Assembly (NCBI GenBank): GCA_002436405.1
Contig: DJLZ01000001.1
Coordinates: forward strand, 682,713-746,712
Direction of reading: 5' to 3'
Length of the DNA: 64,000 nucleotides
From: Proteobacteria bacterium UBA6503
Lineage (GTDB): Bacteria; Pseudomonadota; Alphaproteobacteria; UBA1280; UBA6503
Below, in pieces: positions 8,399 to 18,199 of the stretch; positions within the stretch are counted from its first letter, which is position 1, and each line of letters begins with the position of its first letter. Below the pieces are notes generated by a model. The model ran no database searches. It saw only the letters and a list, made by a program, of their open reading frames with translations, and was not told the origin of the DNA. Position numbers and translations under genes: made by a program.

Positions 8399-9532
8399 AT
8401 GACGCATCCTAAACATCCGGCAGCAAAACCCTATGTTGAAACTCTGCACCCATATGTGCCGGGCCGCCCTATTGCTGATGTGATGCGTGAGTATGGTTTG
8501 TCATCAGTGGCAAAGATTGCCTCAAACGAAAGCCCAATGGGGGCCCCAAAGGCAGCACTTGATGCTGTGGCGGAGACTTTGAAAGATACCCATATTTATC
8601 CTGATAATGACGGGCTAGAACTTACAAAGGCGCTTTCAGCTAAGCACGGCGTTGACGCTGAACAAATTGTGCTTTCAGCAGGGTCAAGCCACCTGCTTGA
8701 ACTTGCCGCCCGTGCCTACGCTGGCGAAGGGGATGAGGTGATTTACTCAGAATACGGCTTTTTGTGCTACCCGATTTTTACAAAAGTTGTGGGCGCTACA
8801 GGTATTGCCGCAAAGGAAGAAAACTACACCGCAAACCCGCAGGCGATGCTTGAGCATATTACCGATAAAACAAAAATTATCTTCATCGCAAACCCAAATA
8901 ACCCAACGGGTACGCTGCTTGATGAGCAAACAATCCGTAATTTTTTAGATAAAGTACCTGCGCATATTTTAGTGGTGCTTGACGAGGCTTATACCGAATA
9001 CGCCCTTGCTGACGGCGGTTTTGACGGTGTTGAACTGGTAAAAGACTACGCAAACTTGCTGGTCTGCCGCACGTTCTCAAAAGTTTATGGCCTAGCTGCA
9101 CTTCGTGCTGGTTACGGTATTGCTCAGCCGCATATTGCCCACGTTTTGCATAAGCTGCGCCCACCATTTAGCCTTTCAACGCCAGCGCTAGCTGGGGCCA
9201 CAGCAGCTCTTGGTGCAGCAGAGCACATTCAAAAGTCGGTGGCTCATAACAAGGCTGAAAAAGACCGTCTGACCAAAGCCTACAGTGACCTTGGCTTGCT
9301 GGCGTGTGAGTCTGCTTGCAACTTTTTGCTGCTTGATATTTCAGCCACTAAAAAGACCCCTCAGGAAATCTTTATGTTTATGCAACAAAACGGTGTGATT
9401 GTGCGCCCAGTTGAGGTTTATGGCCTGTTGCATCACATCCGCATTAGCATTGGCACTGAAGCTGAAAACAACCAAGCGCTTGAGTTGTTTAAACACGCGG
9501 TGCAAAACGGCACTCATGCTTTAGTAGGCTAA
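8399..9532 (+). CDS. hisC: Histidinol-phosphate aminotransferase
   Basis: 377 residues, a fold-type I PLP aminotransferase of histidine biosynthesis that converts imidazole acetol phosphate to histidinol phosphate with glutamate. Visible motifs are SNESPMGAP, FIANPNNPTGT, VLDEAY (PLP-contacting Asp), the Schiff-base lysine in RTFSKVYGLAALRAGYG, and the C-terminal HHIRISIGT arginine motif. HisC-like proteins can also act on aromatic amino acids, so a dual role is possible. The gene stands alone here, away from other his genes, and is closed by a strong bidirectional terminator. Confidence 0.92.
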   Translation: MTHPKHPAAKPYVETLHPYVPGRPIADVMREYGLSSVAKIASNESPMGAPKAALDAVAETLKDTHIYPDNDGLELTKALSAKHGVDAEQIVLSAGSSHLLELAARAYAGEGDEVIYSEYGFLCYPIFTKVVGATGIAAKEENYTANPQAMLEHITDKTKIIFIANPNNPTGTLLDEQTIRNFLDKVPAHILVVLDEAYTEYALADGGFDGVELVKDYANLLVCRTFSKVYGLAALRAGYGIAQPHIAHVLHKLRPPFSLSTPALAGATAALGAAEHIQKSVAHNKAEKDRLTKAYSDLGLLACESACNFLLLDISATKKTPQEIFMFMQQNGVIVRPVEVYGLLHHIRISIGTEAENNQALELFKHAVQNGTHALVG

Positions 9533-9552
9533 GAGCCATACACAATAAAAAA

Positions 9553-9577
9553 AGCCCCCACAGTGATGTGGGGGCTT
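9553..9577. terminator. Bidirectional intrinsic terminator
   Basis: AGCCCCCA and TGGGGGCT pair around an 8-9-nt loop. T-rich tracts occur on both sides (TTTTG on plus; TTTTTTTATT on minus), so it can stop hisC and the convergent ankyrin-like gene. Confidence 0.9.
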
Positions 9578-9603
9578 TTGCGTTAGGAGGTATGAGCCAA
9601 CGC

Positions 9604-10359
9604 CTAGTCGTCCGACGGTGTCGGGCGCTTTTTGGTGGGGCGTTCCTTTTGCGGCTCGTCCCGCCAAAACATGCGGCTAATGCGGCCGGCGATGGTTTTG
9701 TCGTACTTCCGCAAAAACGGTTTTACGCCCGGTTCATAAATGGTTTCGGGCACGGCACGCACAAGGGCACGCACCATGCGCAGGCGTTTGCGCTGCACGT
9801 AGTACTGCATCACCGTGATACCGTTATGGTCGGGGATGGTCAGCACCTCGGGGTGTTTTTCGGCAAGGGCTGCAAGCTCAATGTCGTAGCGGTTACGGGC
9901 AAGCCAGTGGGCAGGCGTAAAGCCTTTGTCATCCCGCTGGGTAAGGACTTCGGGGTTAATGGCAGCAAGTGCCAAAACACCATTAATGTGTCCGCTGAAC
10001 GCCAGCAAAATTGCAGGCGAATCACCGTGGGTAGTTTTTTGCAGCAGCACCTCAGGGTTGATTTTGGCCAGTGCCAAAATGCCATCAACCTTTTGGTTGG
10101 CATCGGCGGCAAGCCAAATGGTCGGCGTGTAGCCGGCCGAGTTTTGCTGTTTCAGCACGTCAGCGTCTTGCTGGGCAAGCTCGAGGACGGCAAAGTCATT
10201 TCCGTTCCATCCAAACAGGATGGCGGCGGTGGTTCCGTCTTGGTCAGCGGCCGAAAGATCAGCACCAAGTTCAAGCTGGGCTTGTGCTTTGGTCAGGTCG
10301 TTCGCTTTGGCTGCGGCCAGCAGCTGTTGGTTAAGCTGCGCCTTGGTCAGTTGTGTCAT
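9604..10359 (-). CDS. Divergent ankyrin-repeat-like protein
   Basis: 251 residues containing about five helical repeats of 33-34 residues, roughly from 10 to 200. A typical unit reads DKGFTPAHWLARN then HPEVL. This resembles ankyrin (G-x-T-P-x-x-x-A), but the usual 'GADVN' turn is replaced by 'NPEVLxQ' and a Trp sits in the first helix. There is no signal peptide. The C-terminus is basic with KERPTKKRP. Two related genes lie at 25.1-26.6 kb. Such repeats bind proteins; the partner is unknown. A GGAG about 10 nt upstream supports the ATG at 10359. Confidence 0.75.
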   Translation of the reverse strand: MTQLTKAQLNQQLLAAAKANDLTKAQAQLELGADLSAADQDGTTAAILFGWNGNDFAVLELAQQDADVLKQQNSAGYTPTIWLAADANQKVDGILALAKINPEVLLQKTTHGDSPAILLAFSGHINGVLALAAINPEVLTQRDDKGFTPAHWLARNRYDIELAALAEKHPEVLTIPDHNGITVMQYYVQRKRLRMVRALVRAVPETIYEPGVKPFLRKYDKTIAGRISRMFWRDEPQKERPTKKRPTPSDD

Positions 10360-10409
10360 AGAGATTTATGCTCCGTCGAAAAGAAACAGGAGAAAATAAA
10401 AAGGTAAAA

Positions 10410-10435
10410 AAGAAAGGCCTATATAAGACCTTTCT
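10410..10435 (-). terminator. Intrinsic terminator of the Nudix cluster
   Basis: Imperfect stem AAGAAAGG-x with its complement around a 9-nt loop, followed on the minus strand by TTTTTTACC, 37 bp past the stop at 10472. Confidence 0.7.
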
Positions 10436-10471
10436 TAACTAACGTATATGCGCATAGAAAACAATTAATTA

Positions 10472-11083
10472 TTATTCTTGCGTAGGGATGCCCAACTTAA
10501 ACGCATGTTTAATGGCTTTGTATTCACTTTCAAAAGCAAGCTGACCATTTTCGTGCATTTTATCAAGCTCGATTTCGTCAATCCATTTGAAGTCATGCAT
10601 CTCGTTAGTTTCTTGAATGTTGGCAATCTCGCTATCAGGCAAATGGTAGTAGTAGCTGAGCGAAATGGTGTCAGAGTCATGCATTTCGGCAATGTTGCCA
10701 AAGCGCTCGCGGATGTAGAAAAGCGTATCAACGGTAAAGTGCTCGGCTGAAATTTTAAGGCGGGTTTCTTCCCAAATTTCACGCGAAAGGCCTTGGGCTG
10801 AGGTTTCACCCTTATTAATAAAACCAGCAGGCCAGCTGTATTTGCCATTGCCATCAAGCATGTTGCGGCGGCGGCCCATTAAAATTTTACCGTCGTTGCA
10901 AAGGAGTGCCCCTGCCGAACGGCCTGCACGTGGCCACCACGCCATGTAACCTAGTTTACGGCCCCACAGCAACACGCCCATGTATTGCATAAACTTGTAA
11001 CGGAGTGACTTTGGCTTTAGGACACCAAAATCGCCAAGGGCTTTGTTTAAACGGGTTTGTGCAAATTCTACTTCATCAGTCAT
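10472..11083 (-). CDS. Nudix hydrolase (paralogue 1 of 3)
   Basis: About 203 residues. A Nudix box runs from GFINKGE through SREIWEETRL: the Gly, Glu and REx2EE catalytic residues are present, but the late Gly of the consensus is Arg. Upstream is the shared family block with RSAGALLCNDGKILMGRR. Nudix enzymes hydrolyse nucleoside diphosphates linked to another moiety; the substrate is unknown. I prefer ATG 11083 over 11092, because an AAGGA lies 9 nt ahead of the former but abuts the latter. It overlaps the preceding Nudix gene by 8 bp. Confidence 0.85.
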   Translation of the reverse strand: MTDEVEFAQTRLNKALGDFGVLKPKSLRYKFMQYMGVLLWGRKLGYMAWWPRAGRSAGALLCNDGKILMGRRRNMLDGNGKYSWPAGFINKGETSAQGLSREIWEETRLKISAEHFTVDTLFYIRERFGNIAEMHDSDTISLSYYYHLPDSEIANIQETNEMHDFKWIDEIELDKMHENGQLAFESEYKAIKHAFKLGIPTQE

Positions 11084-11702
11084 AGGTGCCATTCCTTTCG
11101 TGGATAATATGGAACTCAGGTGTCTCTAGGTGCCAGCCTTCAGCAAAAGCTTGTTTGGCAAGCTTGTAGTTGTGTTCAAAGGCAAGCTCGCCTTTTTTAT
11201 ACATGGCATCCAAATCTTCTTCGTCTACCCATTTGAACTCCGAAACCTCTTTGGTGGTGGCAAGGGTGCTGAGTTCTTCTTTTGTGGGGTGGTAAATGTA
11301 AATTGTAGAAACGCTTGGCATGTCATGTTGCTCGCTAATGCTAGAACGGCGCTGGTCCATGCAAAATAGATTACGTGTGTTGAACTTTACCGGCGGGATT
11401 GTAAGGCAAACTTCTTCACGGAGTTCGCGGCTTGTGGCTTGGGCGAAGGTTTCAAAATTATCAACAAAGCCGCCAAAGGTTGAAAACTTTTTGTTGCCAT
11501 CAAAGCTGTTGTCACGGCGGCCAAGCAGCAGTTTACCGTCTTGAAAAAGCATAGCACCTGTGCTGCGCGCTGCATGCAACCACCAGCTGCCATAGGCAAG
11601 CTTGCGGCCAAATAAAACCAAGCTTAAAACCTGCAAGATTTTAAAGCGTGGGTCTTTGCGATTAAGGCAGGCATGTTTGCCGTAGAGGTGTTTTAGCTTC
11701 AT
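11076..11702 (-). CDS. Nudix hydrolase (paralogue 2 of 3)
   Basis: About 208 residues from ATG 11702 (MKLKHLYGKHACL). The frame is open to 11783, but that extension would run into the terminator hairpin at 11771-11796, so it is unlikely. The Nudix box GFVDNFE plus SRELREEVCL keeps the metal-binding glutamates, with Cys in place of the late Gly. It shares the N-terminal block (YGSWWLHAARSTGAMLF) and the C-terminal KGELAFEHNYKLA block with its two neighbours. Transcribed with paralogue 1, with which it overlaps. Confidence 0.85.
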   Translation of the reverse strand: MKLKHLYGKHACLNRKDPRFKILQVLSLVLFGRKLAYGSWWLHAARSTGAMLFQDGKLLLGRRDNSFDGNKKFSTFGGFVDNFETFAQATSRELREEVCLTIPPVKFNTRNLFCMDQRRSSISEQHDMPSVSTIYIYHPTKEELSTLATTKEVSEFKWVDEEDLDAMYKKGELAFEHNYKLAKQAFAEGWHLETPEFHIIHERNGTYD

Positions 11703-11770
11703 CGGGAATCTCTTATTTATATTTGGCGGCATTCTAGCAATGTATGTGCCCAATGTGTAGATATAAAAAA

Positions 11771-11796
11771 GACCCTCCACCAAAATGGTGGAGGGT
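11771..11796 (-). terminator. Intrinsic terminator between Nudix paralogues 3 and 2
   Basis: A perfect stem (GACCCTCCACC with GGTGGAGGGTC) around ATTT, followed on the minus strand by TTTTTTATA. It separates paralogue 3 from the other two. The 11797-11886 stretch upstream holds further GC-rich hairpins (GAGCCG/CGGCTC and GGGCC/GGCCC pairs). Confidence 0.9.
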
Positions 11797-11886
11797 CAGT
11801 GGGTGGGCCTGGTAGCGGTGGCCCATGAGCCGGTTCAATAAAGAACACTGCGGCTCGAAGTTCGTTAAAAGGGGTTGTTTGACCTG

Positions 11887-12471
11887 TTATTTGGCAGGGC
11901 CACGACGAAAGAATTCCTTCGTGTGGTTATAGTGGTGGCTAAAAGCCATCTCACCAGCGTCGTTCAGGGTTTCGATGTTCTGTGGGTCAATCCACACAAA
12001 CTCCGAAACTTCCTCGGTCAACTGTAAAGCTGCGACTTGTTCGTCGCTAAGCTCGTAGGTGTACCATACGACGACCTGCGCCATTTCGGTCATTTCGGCG
12101 ATGTCGCCAAAGCCTTCGGTGTGCTTGAAAAGCGGCGAGTTGGTGAAGACACTAGCTGGAATTTCCAGACGCGTTTCTTCCCAAATTTCACGGCTCACAG
12201 CCTCGGCTGAGGTTTCTTGATCGTCGACGAAGCCGCCAATAAGGCTAAGCTTGCCGCTGGCGTCGAGGGTACCACGGCGACGGCCCATCAGGACCTTACC
12301 ATTGTGATGAAAAATCACGCCAGCCGCACGGCTTGCATGATACCACCACGAAAGGTAACCGAGTTCACGACCCCACAAGATCTTGCTGATGCCTTGCATC
12401 AACTTATAGCGGAGCGAACCGCGCACAAGGCGCGCCTGCTTGCCCCACTTGGGTGCTTTTTTGTTGGACAT
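11887..12471 (-). CDS. Nudix hydrolase (paralogue 3 of 3)
   Basis: 194 residues with the same architecture as the next two genes: ILWGRELGYLSWWYHASRAA, GKVLMGRRRGTLDASGKLS, and Nudix box GFVDDQE to SREIWEETRL with the REx2EE core intact and Arg at the late Gly position. The short tail GEMAFSHHYNHTKEF matches the others. Tandem duplication explains the trio. The shared deviation at the late Gly suggests one common non-standard subfamily. Substrate unknown. Confidence 0.85.
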   Translation of the reverse strand: MSNKKAPKWGKQARLVRGSLRYKLMQGISKILWGRELGYLSWWYHASRAAGVIFHHNGKVLMGRRRGTLDASGKLSLIGGFVDDQETSAEAVSREIWEETRLEIPASVFTNSPLFKHTEGFGDIAEMTEMAQVVVWYTYELSDEQVAALQLTEEVSEFVWIDPQNIETLNDAGEMAFSHHYNHTKEFFRRGPAK

Positions 12472-12656
12472 AAAGATTCCTTATAGGAAAGAGGGCGGAA
12501 AGAAATAGAAGATAGATAAATTACACTCTAAAGGTAGTGCGTAAATGATTAAAGTCAACGCATTTTAAAAATAAAAAGCCGAAAATATTGGCCTGTTTCC
12601 GTTGTTTTTTTATTTAAAAGGCGTAAAGTAGAAGGGCATTTTTTAGAAGTACCTAA

Positions 12657-13682
<1,026 letters not shown>

Positions 13683-13751
13683 TTTTAACTAGGCCTAGCG
13701 TTTTAAGCGGTAAGACTGAAAACTAAAATCCTCAAAAAGGAATAAGTAATC

Positions 13752-14927
13752 GTGAACATTCATGAGTATCAAGCCAAAGAAATTTTGAAAAAGTTTGGCG
13801 TAACCGTGCCCGCGGGCATTATTGCAAAATCTGGCGACGAAGCTGTTAAAGCTGCTGAAACTTTGGGCGGCGACCTTTGGGTTGTTAAAGCTCAGGTGCA
13901 TGCGGGTGGCCGAGGTAAAGCTGGCGGCGTTAAGCTTGCTAAGTCAACCGACGAAGTGAAGTCACTCACCGAAGGCATGCTAGGCAAAAACCTAGTAACT
14001 TTCCAAACTGACGAACATGGCCAGCCTGTAAACGTTGTTTACATCACAGCCGGTGTTGATATCGCTAAAGAATACTACCTTTCAATCCTACTTGACCGCT
14101 CAACTTCAAAGCTAGTGCTTATGGCCTCAGCTGAAGGTGGTGTTGAGATTGAAGAAGTTGCTGAACACTCACCAGAGAAAATCTTCAAAGAGCAAATCGA
14201 CCCAACAACAGGTCTAATGCCATACCAAGCACGTAACGTAGCGTTCAAGCTTGGTCTAGAAGGTAAGCAAGTTGGTAAAGCTGTTAAGTTCATGATGGCG
14301 CTTTACAAAGCGTACGAAAAAACTGACGCTGCAATCGTTGAAATTAACCCAATGGTTCTAACTGAAGACGACGATATTGTATGCCTAGATGCGAAGTTTA
14401 ACTTCGACTCAAACGCAATGTACCGTCAGGCTGAAGTTGCTGACATGCGTGACCCTTCACAAGAAGACGAGCGTGAAGTTAAAGCTTCTGAGTTCGACCT
14501 TAACTACATTGCCCTAGATGGCAACATCGGCTGCATGGTTAACGGTGCTGGTCTTGCGATGGCAACCATGGACATTATTAAACACTGTGGTGGCTCACCA
14601 GCTAACTTCCTTGATGTTGGTGGTGGCGCAACTGAAGAAAAAGTAACCGAAGCGTTCAAGCTGATTTTGTCAGACAGCAACGTTAAGGGTCTGCTTGTAA
14701 ACATCTTCGGTGGCATCATGAAGTGTGATGTTATCGCAAACGGTGTTGTTGCCGCAGCGAAACAAGTTGAATTGAACGTACCACTTGTTGTGCGCCTAGA
14801 AGGCACCAACGTTGAAGCTGGTAAAGAAATTCTGAAAAACAGCGGTCTACCAATCGTCCCAGCTGACGACTTGGCTGATGCAGCTGATAAAATCGTAGCT
14901 GCTGTAAAGCAAGCTAACGCAGCCTAA
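13752..14927 (+). CDS. sucC: Succinyl-CoA synthetase beta subunit (ADP-forming type)
   Basis: 391 residues from a GTG start at 13752 preceded by AAGGA. It starts [16 protein letters not shown], with an ATP-grasp domain ([19 protein letters not shown]). The C-terminal CoA-ligase domain includes [13 protein letters not shown] and [10 protein letters not shown]. With SucD it converts succinyl-CoA to succinate with substrate-level ATP or GTP formation. It follows mdh by 69 bp and precedes sucD by 25 bp. Confidence 0.96.
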   Translation: MNIHEYQAKEILKKFGVTVPAGIIAKSGDEAVKAAETLGGDLWVVKAQVHAGGRGKAGGVKLAKSTDEVKSLTEGMLGKNLVTFQTDEHGQPVNVVYITAGVDIAKEYYLSILLDRSTSKLVLMASAEGGVEIEEVAEHSPEKIFKEQIDPTTGLMPYQARNVAFKLGLEGKQVGKAVKFMMALYKAYEKTDAAIVEINPMVLTEDDDIVCLDAKFNFDSNAMYRQAEVADMRDPSQEDEREVKASEFDLNYIALDGNIGCMVNGAGLAMATMDIIKHCGGSPANFLDVGGGATEEKVTEAFKLILSDSNVKGLLVNIFGGIMKCDVIANGVVAAAKQVELNVPLVVRLEGTNVEAGKEILKNSGLPIVPADDLADAADKIVAAVKQANAA

Positions 14928-14952
14928 GTAAAGTTTAAGGAGATATAAAACA

Positions 14953-15828
14953 ATGGCTATTTGGGTAAACAAAAAGACCAAAGTTATCTGCCAGGGCTTT
15001 ACTGGTAGCAACGGTACATTCCACTCAGAACAAGCAATGGAATACGGCACCGACTTTGTTGGTGGTGTAACACCAGGCAAGGGCGGCACAACACACCTAG
15101 GCAAACCAGTGTTCAACACTGTTGCCGAAGCTGTTGAAGCCACTGGCGCCAACGCAACAATGATCTTCGTACCTCCTCCGTTCGCAGCGGACGCTATTTT
15201 GGAAGCTGCTGATGCAGGTATCGAGCTTGCTGTATGTATTACCGAAGGTATTCCGGTACTAGACATGGTTAAAGTGCAGCACGTTCTACGTGAAAAAGGC
15301 CAAAAAATGCGCCTTATCGGCCCTAACTGCCCAGGTGTTATTACCCCTGACGAGTGCAAAATGGGTATTATGCCAGGCTACATCCACCTACGTGGTAAAG
15401 TGGGCATCGTTTCACGCTCAGGTACACTAACTTACGAAGCAGTGAAGCAAACAACTGACCTAGGTCTAGGCCAATCAACATGTGTTGGTATTGGCGGTGA
15501 CCCTGTGCCAGGGACTAACTTCATTGACGTTCTGCGTGACTTCCAAGACGATCCAGAAACCGAAGCCATCGTGATGATTGGTGAAATCGGTGGTACCGCT
15601 GAAGAAGAAGCTGCAGACTTCATCAAGAAAAACGTAACCAAGCCTGTTGTATCGTTCATCGCTGGTCAAACTGCGCCTAAAGGTAAGCGCATGGGCCACG
15701 CTGGTGCGATTATTTCAGGTGGTCAAGGTACAGCCGAAAGCAAGATTGCAGCCCTTAAAGCTGCAGGCGTGCACATGGCTGCTACCCCATCAGACATTGG
15801 TAAAACAGTAGCAGGCGTTTTTAAATAA
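14953..15828 (+). CDS. sucD: Succinyl-CoA synthetase alpha subunit
   Basis: 291 residues. The CoA-binding Rossmann domain starts at [28 protein letters not shown] is present, and the phosphohistidine lies in [13 protein letters not shown]. It is the alpha partner of SucC in the TCA cycle. AAGGAGAT precedes the ATG. Usually sucA and sucB follow in alphaproteobacteria; here a small hypothetical gene follows instead, so the 2-oxoglutarate dehydrogenase genes lie elsewhere. Confidence 0.96.
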   Translation: MAIWVNKKTKVICQGFTGSNGTFHSEQAMEYGTDFVGGVTPGKGGTTHLGKPVFNTVAEAVEATGANATMIFVPPPFAADAILEAADAGIELAVCITEGIPVLDMVKVQHVLREKGQKMRLIGPNCPGVITPDECKMGIMPGYIHLRGKVGIVSRSGTLTYEAVKQTTDLGLGQSTCVGIGGDPVPGTNFIDVLRDFQDDPETEAIVMIGEIGGTAEEEAADFIKKNVTKPVVSFIAGQTAPKGKRMGHAGAIISGGQGTAESKIAALKAAGVHMAATPSDIGKTVAGVFK

Positions 15829-15881
15829 ACCTCTGCTGACTGACACTCTACGCTCACAACCATAAATGTCAGGTACTCCTT

Positions 15882-15942
15882 GCCCTCATCACTATAAGTA
15901 GATGAGGGCTCGGGTACTTCACCACGTTTTGTGGTGCCTTTT
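15882..15942 (+). terminator. Two hairpins between sucD and the next gene
   Basis: First hairpin GCCCTCATC/GATGAGGGC (15882-15890 with 15901-15909). Second hairpin CACCAC/GTGGTG (15920-15925 with 15931-15936), followed by CCTTTT. The second is a plausible weak terminator for mdh-sucCD; the first may be a processing or attenuation element. Confidence 0.5.
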
Positions 15943-15968
15943 CGGACTTTTAGAAAGGAGTCGGGCTT

Positions 15969-16292
15969 ATGAATATTGGTAACAAAAAAATTTACATCAA
16001 CGGCATCGGCGTAACCCTTAACAGCCGCACAAAGGCTGAGATTGAGCGTGACACCGAAGCTGGTACGTTTTCTCGCTACGAAGCACGTTTGTATAACAAG
16101 AACGTACGTGCATTGCTTGAAAACGGCGAACGTAATGACACCCTTTGGGCAGACTCTTGGGCTGACCCTCACTACGAAACTGTAACGGCTGAAACGCCTG
16201 AGCAGGCTATCCAAATGATTTTCCAAAAATTCCCTGAAAAGGGCGGTTTTGTTATCACCGACATCATCGAATTGGAACCTCCTGAGAGATAA
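15969..16292 (+). CDS. Small hypothetical protein downstream of sucD
   Basis: 107 residues, soluble, with a good Shine-Dalgarno (AAAGGAG) ahead of the ATG. It begins NIGNKKIYINGIGV and contains ERDTEAGTFSRYEARLYNKN and a Trp-rich DTLWADSWADPHYETV. No signal peptide, metal motif or membrane helix is apparent. I do not recognise the family. It is separated from sucD by two hairpins and ended by a strong terminator, so it may have its own transcript or be expressed by readthrough. Confidence 0.75.
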   Translation: MNIGNKKIYINGIGVTLNSRTKAEIERDTEAGTFSRYEARLYNKNVRALLENGERNDTLWADSWADPHYETVTAETPEQAIQMIFQKFPEKGGFVITDIIELEPPER

Positions 16293-16405
16293 AATCCAGG
16301 CTTAGGGCGCTAAATACCATTTCTTGAGTTTGTGTATTATCCATACACGTCACTCTGCGAAATAGCATTTATCCCACCTAACCTTGTATTTTATGAGAGT
16401 TTTTA

Positions 16406-16430
16406 AAACCGCCCAGTTGGGCGGTTTTTT
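16406..16430. terminator. Bidirectional terminator
   Basis: AAACCGCCC/GGGCGGTTT around AGTT, followed by TTTTT on plus; the minus side also has TTTT after the stem. It lies between the small hypothetical gene and the convergent truA. Confidence 0.9.
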
Positions 16431-16441
16431 AATGCGGTTTT

Positions 16442-17254
16442 TTAATATAGTGCTTCGGTGAAATATAAACCATTAGGGTTAGCCGTTTTGCCGGCTTTCG
16501 TGCGGTCACGGGCTTCCAGTAACGCTTGAATATCTTCGGCGGTGCGTTTGCCGCTGCCAACTTCAATCAGTGTTCCTGTAATAATGCGCACCATATTGTG
16601 AAGGAAAGTAACACCTTCGAGGTAGATATTAATAATATCGTCGGCTGTTTTCTCTAACTCAATACTTTTAAGCGTCGTGACAGGCCCTTTGCCTTGGCAC
16701 TCGGCACTGCGGAAGCTGCTAAAGTCATGTTCGCCTTCAAGCACTTTTGCTGCACGCTGCATTTCGGCAAGGTCAAGCGCATGTGGCACGTGTTCTGCGC
16801 GCGCGTGGTAAAGCGGGCTGCGGTTGCGGCGGTTTAAAATTTTATAGGTATATTTACGGCCCACACAGCTGTAACGGGCATGGAAGTTCTGATCAACTTC
16901 TTCAACCTCACGCACGGCAATAGTGTCGGGCAAAAAGCGGTTTAAACCTGTTTGAATTTTGTTCAGCGCAATCGGTGCAAAGGTATCAAGGTGGCAGGTC
17001 ATGTGGGTTGCGTGCACGCCGCGGTCGGTGCGGCCAGCGGCAACAAGGTCTTCAGGTTTTGTGGCCGTAATTTGCTCAAATGCCTCAAGGATTGCGGCTT
17101 CAATAGTCGGTACGGGTGGGTCCGTCTGAATTTGCCAACCGTGGAAGGCGGCACCGTCATACTCAACCACCATTTTAATGCGGCGAAGGCCGTCAATAAT
17201 TTGGCGGGGTTTGAAGCGCGTTTCTTGAGTGTTATCTTGAGTACTTTGGGGCAT
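16442..17254 (-). CDS. truA: tRNA pseudouridine(38-40) synthase
   Basis: 270 residues from ATG 17254, which overlaps the fmt stop codon (TAATG). The frame is open further upstream but lies inside fmt. It isomerises uridines 38-40 of the tRNA anticodon arm. MVVEYDGAAFHGWQ is the N-terminal motif, the catalytic Asp sits in AAGRTDRGVHA, and FHARYSCVGRKYTYKI and HNMVRIITGTLIEVG are family signatures. It is the last gene of def-fmt-truA, all acting on tRNA or nascent proteins. Confidence 0.95.
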   Translation of the reverse strand: MPQSTQDNTQETRFKPRQIIDGLRRIKMVVEYDGAAFHGWQIQTDPPVPTIEAAILEAFEQITATKPEDLVAAGRTDRGVHATHMTCHLDTFAPIALNKIQTGLNRFLPDTIAVREVEEVDQNFHARYSCVGRKYTYKILNRRNRSPLYHARAEHVPHALDLAEMQRAAKVLEGEHDFSSFRSAECQGKGPVTTLKSIELEKTADDIINIYLEGVTFLHNMVRIITGTLIEVGSGKRTAEDIQALLEARDRTKAGKTANPNGLYFTEALY

Positions 17255-18189
17255 TATTTGTTCTCGAACGCTGCGCCTTCGGGCAGGTTGTTGCCACGCA
17301 AAAAGGTCATGTCGTCCATGGCGGCTTTGCCTTGTTTTTGCAAACGGCTTAAACGCACAGCACCCTTGCCACACGCAACCACAAGTCCTTCGGCAGGATT
17401 AGCCGCAATGATAGAACCTGCACCCATTGAGCCCTCAGCATTGCCGTGGGCATGCTCGGCCATCAAAAATTTATAATTCACACCGTCCATTTTACCTGTG
17501 GCACAAGGGAAGGGGCTGAGGCCACGAATATGGTTCAGCACGTCATCTGCTGGCTTTGTGAAGTCAGTCAGGCGGTCGTCTTTTTCAATCTTGCTGGCAT
17601 AGGTTACACCGTTTTCGCTTTGAGTTTCAGCGGTGCCTTCAAACTCGGCCCAGTTGTTTACAACGTCAAGTATGCCTTCGGCGCCAATTTGGGCGGCTTT
17701 ATTGTGCAAGGTTCCTGCGGTTTCGTTGTCTTCAAGCTCAAGGGGAATACGTTTGTAAACAGGCCCTGTATCAAGGGCTTCTTCCATATGCATGATGCAA
17801 ATTTCAGTGTTTTTATCGCCTGCCAAAATGGTCCAGTTCAGTGGCGCCGCACCACGCCAGCGTGGCAACGCACTTGGGTGGATGTTTAGGCATGGGGCAA
17901 GGTCAAGCACACGCTTACGCAAAATAAGGCCGTAAGCGGCCACAACAATAAGGTCAGGCGCTAGGGCTTGCAGCTCTGCAAAGGCGCTATCGTTAATGCG
18001 CTTTGGGGTAAATACCGGAATGTCATAGGCTTCAGCCACGCGGTGAACAGGTGTTTTTTGTTCCTTCATGCCACGGCCCGCAGGGCGAGGGGGCTGGCTA
18101 AACACGCCCACAACGTCGTGATGGCTATCAATCAGTTTTTCGAGCGTTGGAACAGCGAAGTCTGGCGACCCCATGAAAACAATTTTCAT
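17254..18189 (-). CDS. fmt: Methionyl-tRNA formyltransferase
   Basis: 311 residues. It formylates initiator Met-tRNA using 10-formyl-THF. Visible are KIVFMGSPDFAVPTLEKL at the start, the folate-binding and catalytic stretch LNIHPSALPRWRGAAP (Asn-His), and a C-terminal OB-like domain. It follows def by 10 bp and overlaps truA, so formylation and deformylation are coordinated in one operon. Confidence 0.96.
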   Translation of the reverse strand: MKIVFMGSPDFAVPTLEKLIDSHHDVVGVFSQPPRPAGRGMKEQKTPVHRVAEAYDIPVFTPKRINDSAFAELQALAPDLIVVAAYGLILRKRVLDLAPCLNIHPSALPRWRGAAPLNWTILAGDKNTEICIMHMEEALDTGPVYKRIPLELEDNETAGTLHNKAAQIGAEGILDVVNNWAEFEGTAETQSENGVTYASKIEKDDRLTDFTKPADDVLNHIRGLSPFPCATGKMDGVNYKFLMAEHAHGNAEGSMGAGSIIAANPAEGLVVACGKGAVRLSRLQKQGKAAMDDMTFLRGNNLPEGAAFENK

Positions 18190-18199
18190 TTAAAACACC

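Noticed and set aside
9568..10407. 279-codon plus-strand open frame antisense to the ankyrin-like gene
   Set aside because: The minus-strand frame has clear repeat homology; the plus frame has no recognisable domain or ribosome site and is a codon-bias shadow.
16442..17374. 310-residue TruA
   Set aside because: The first 40 residues would lie inside fmt; the ATG at 17254 overlaps the fmt stop and matches the usual length.
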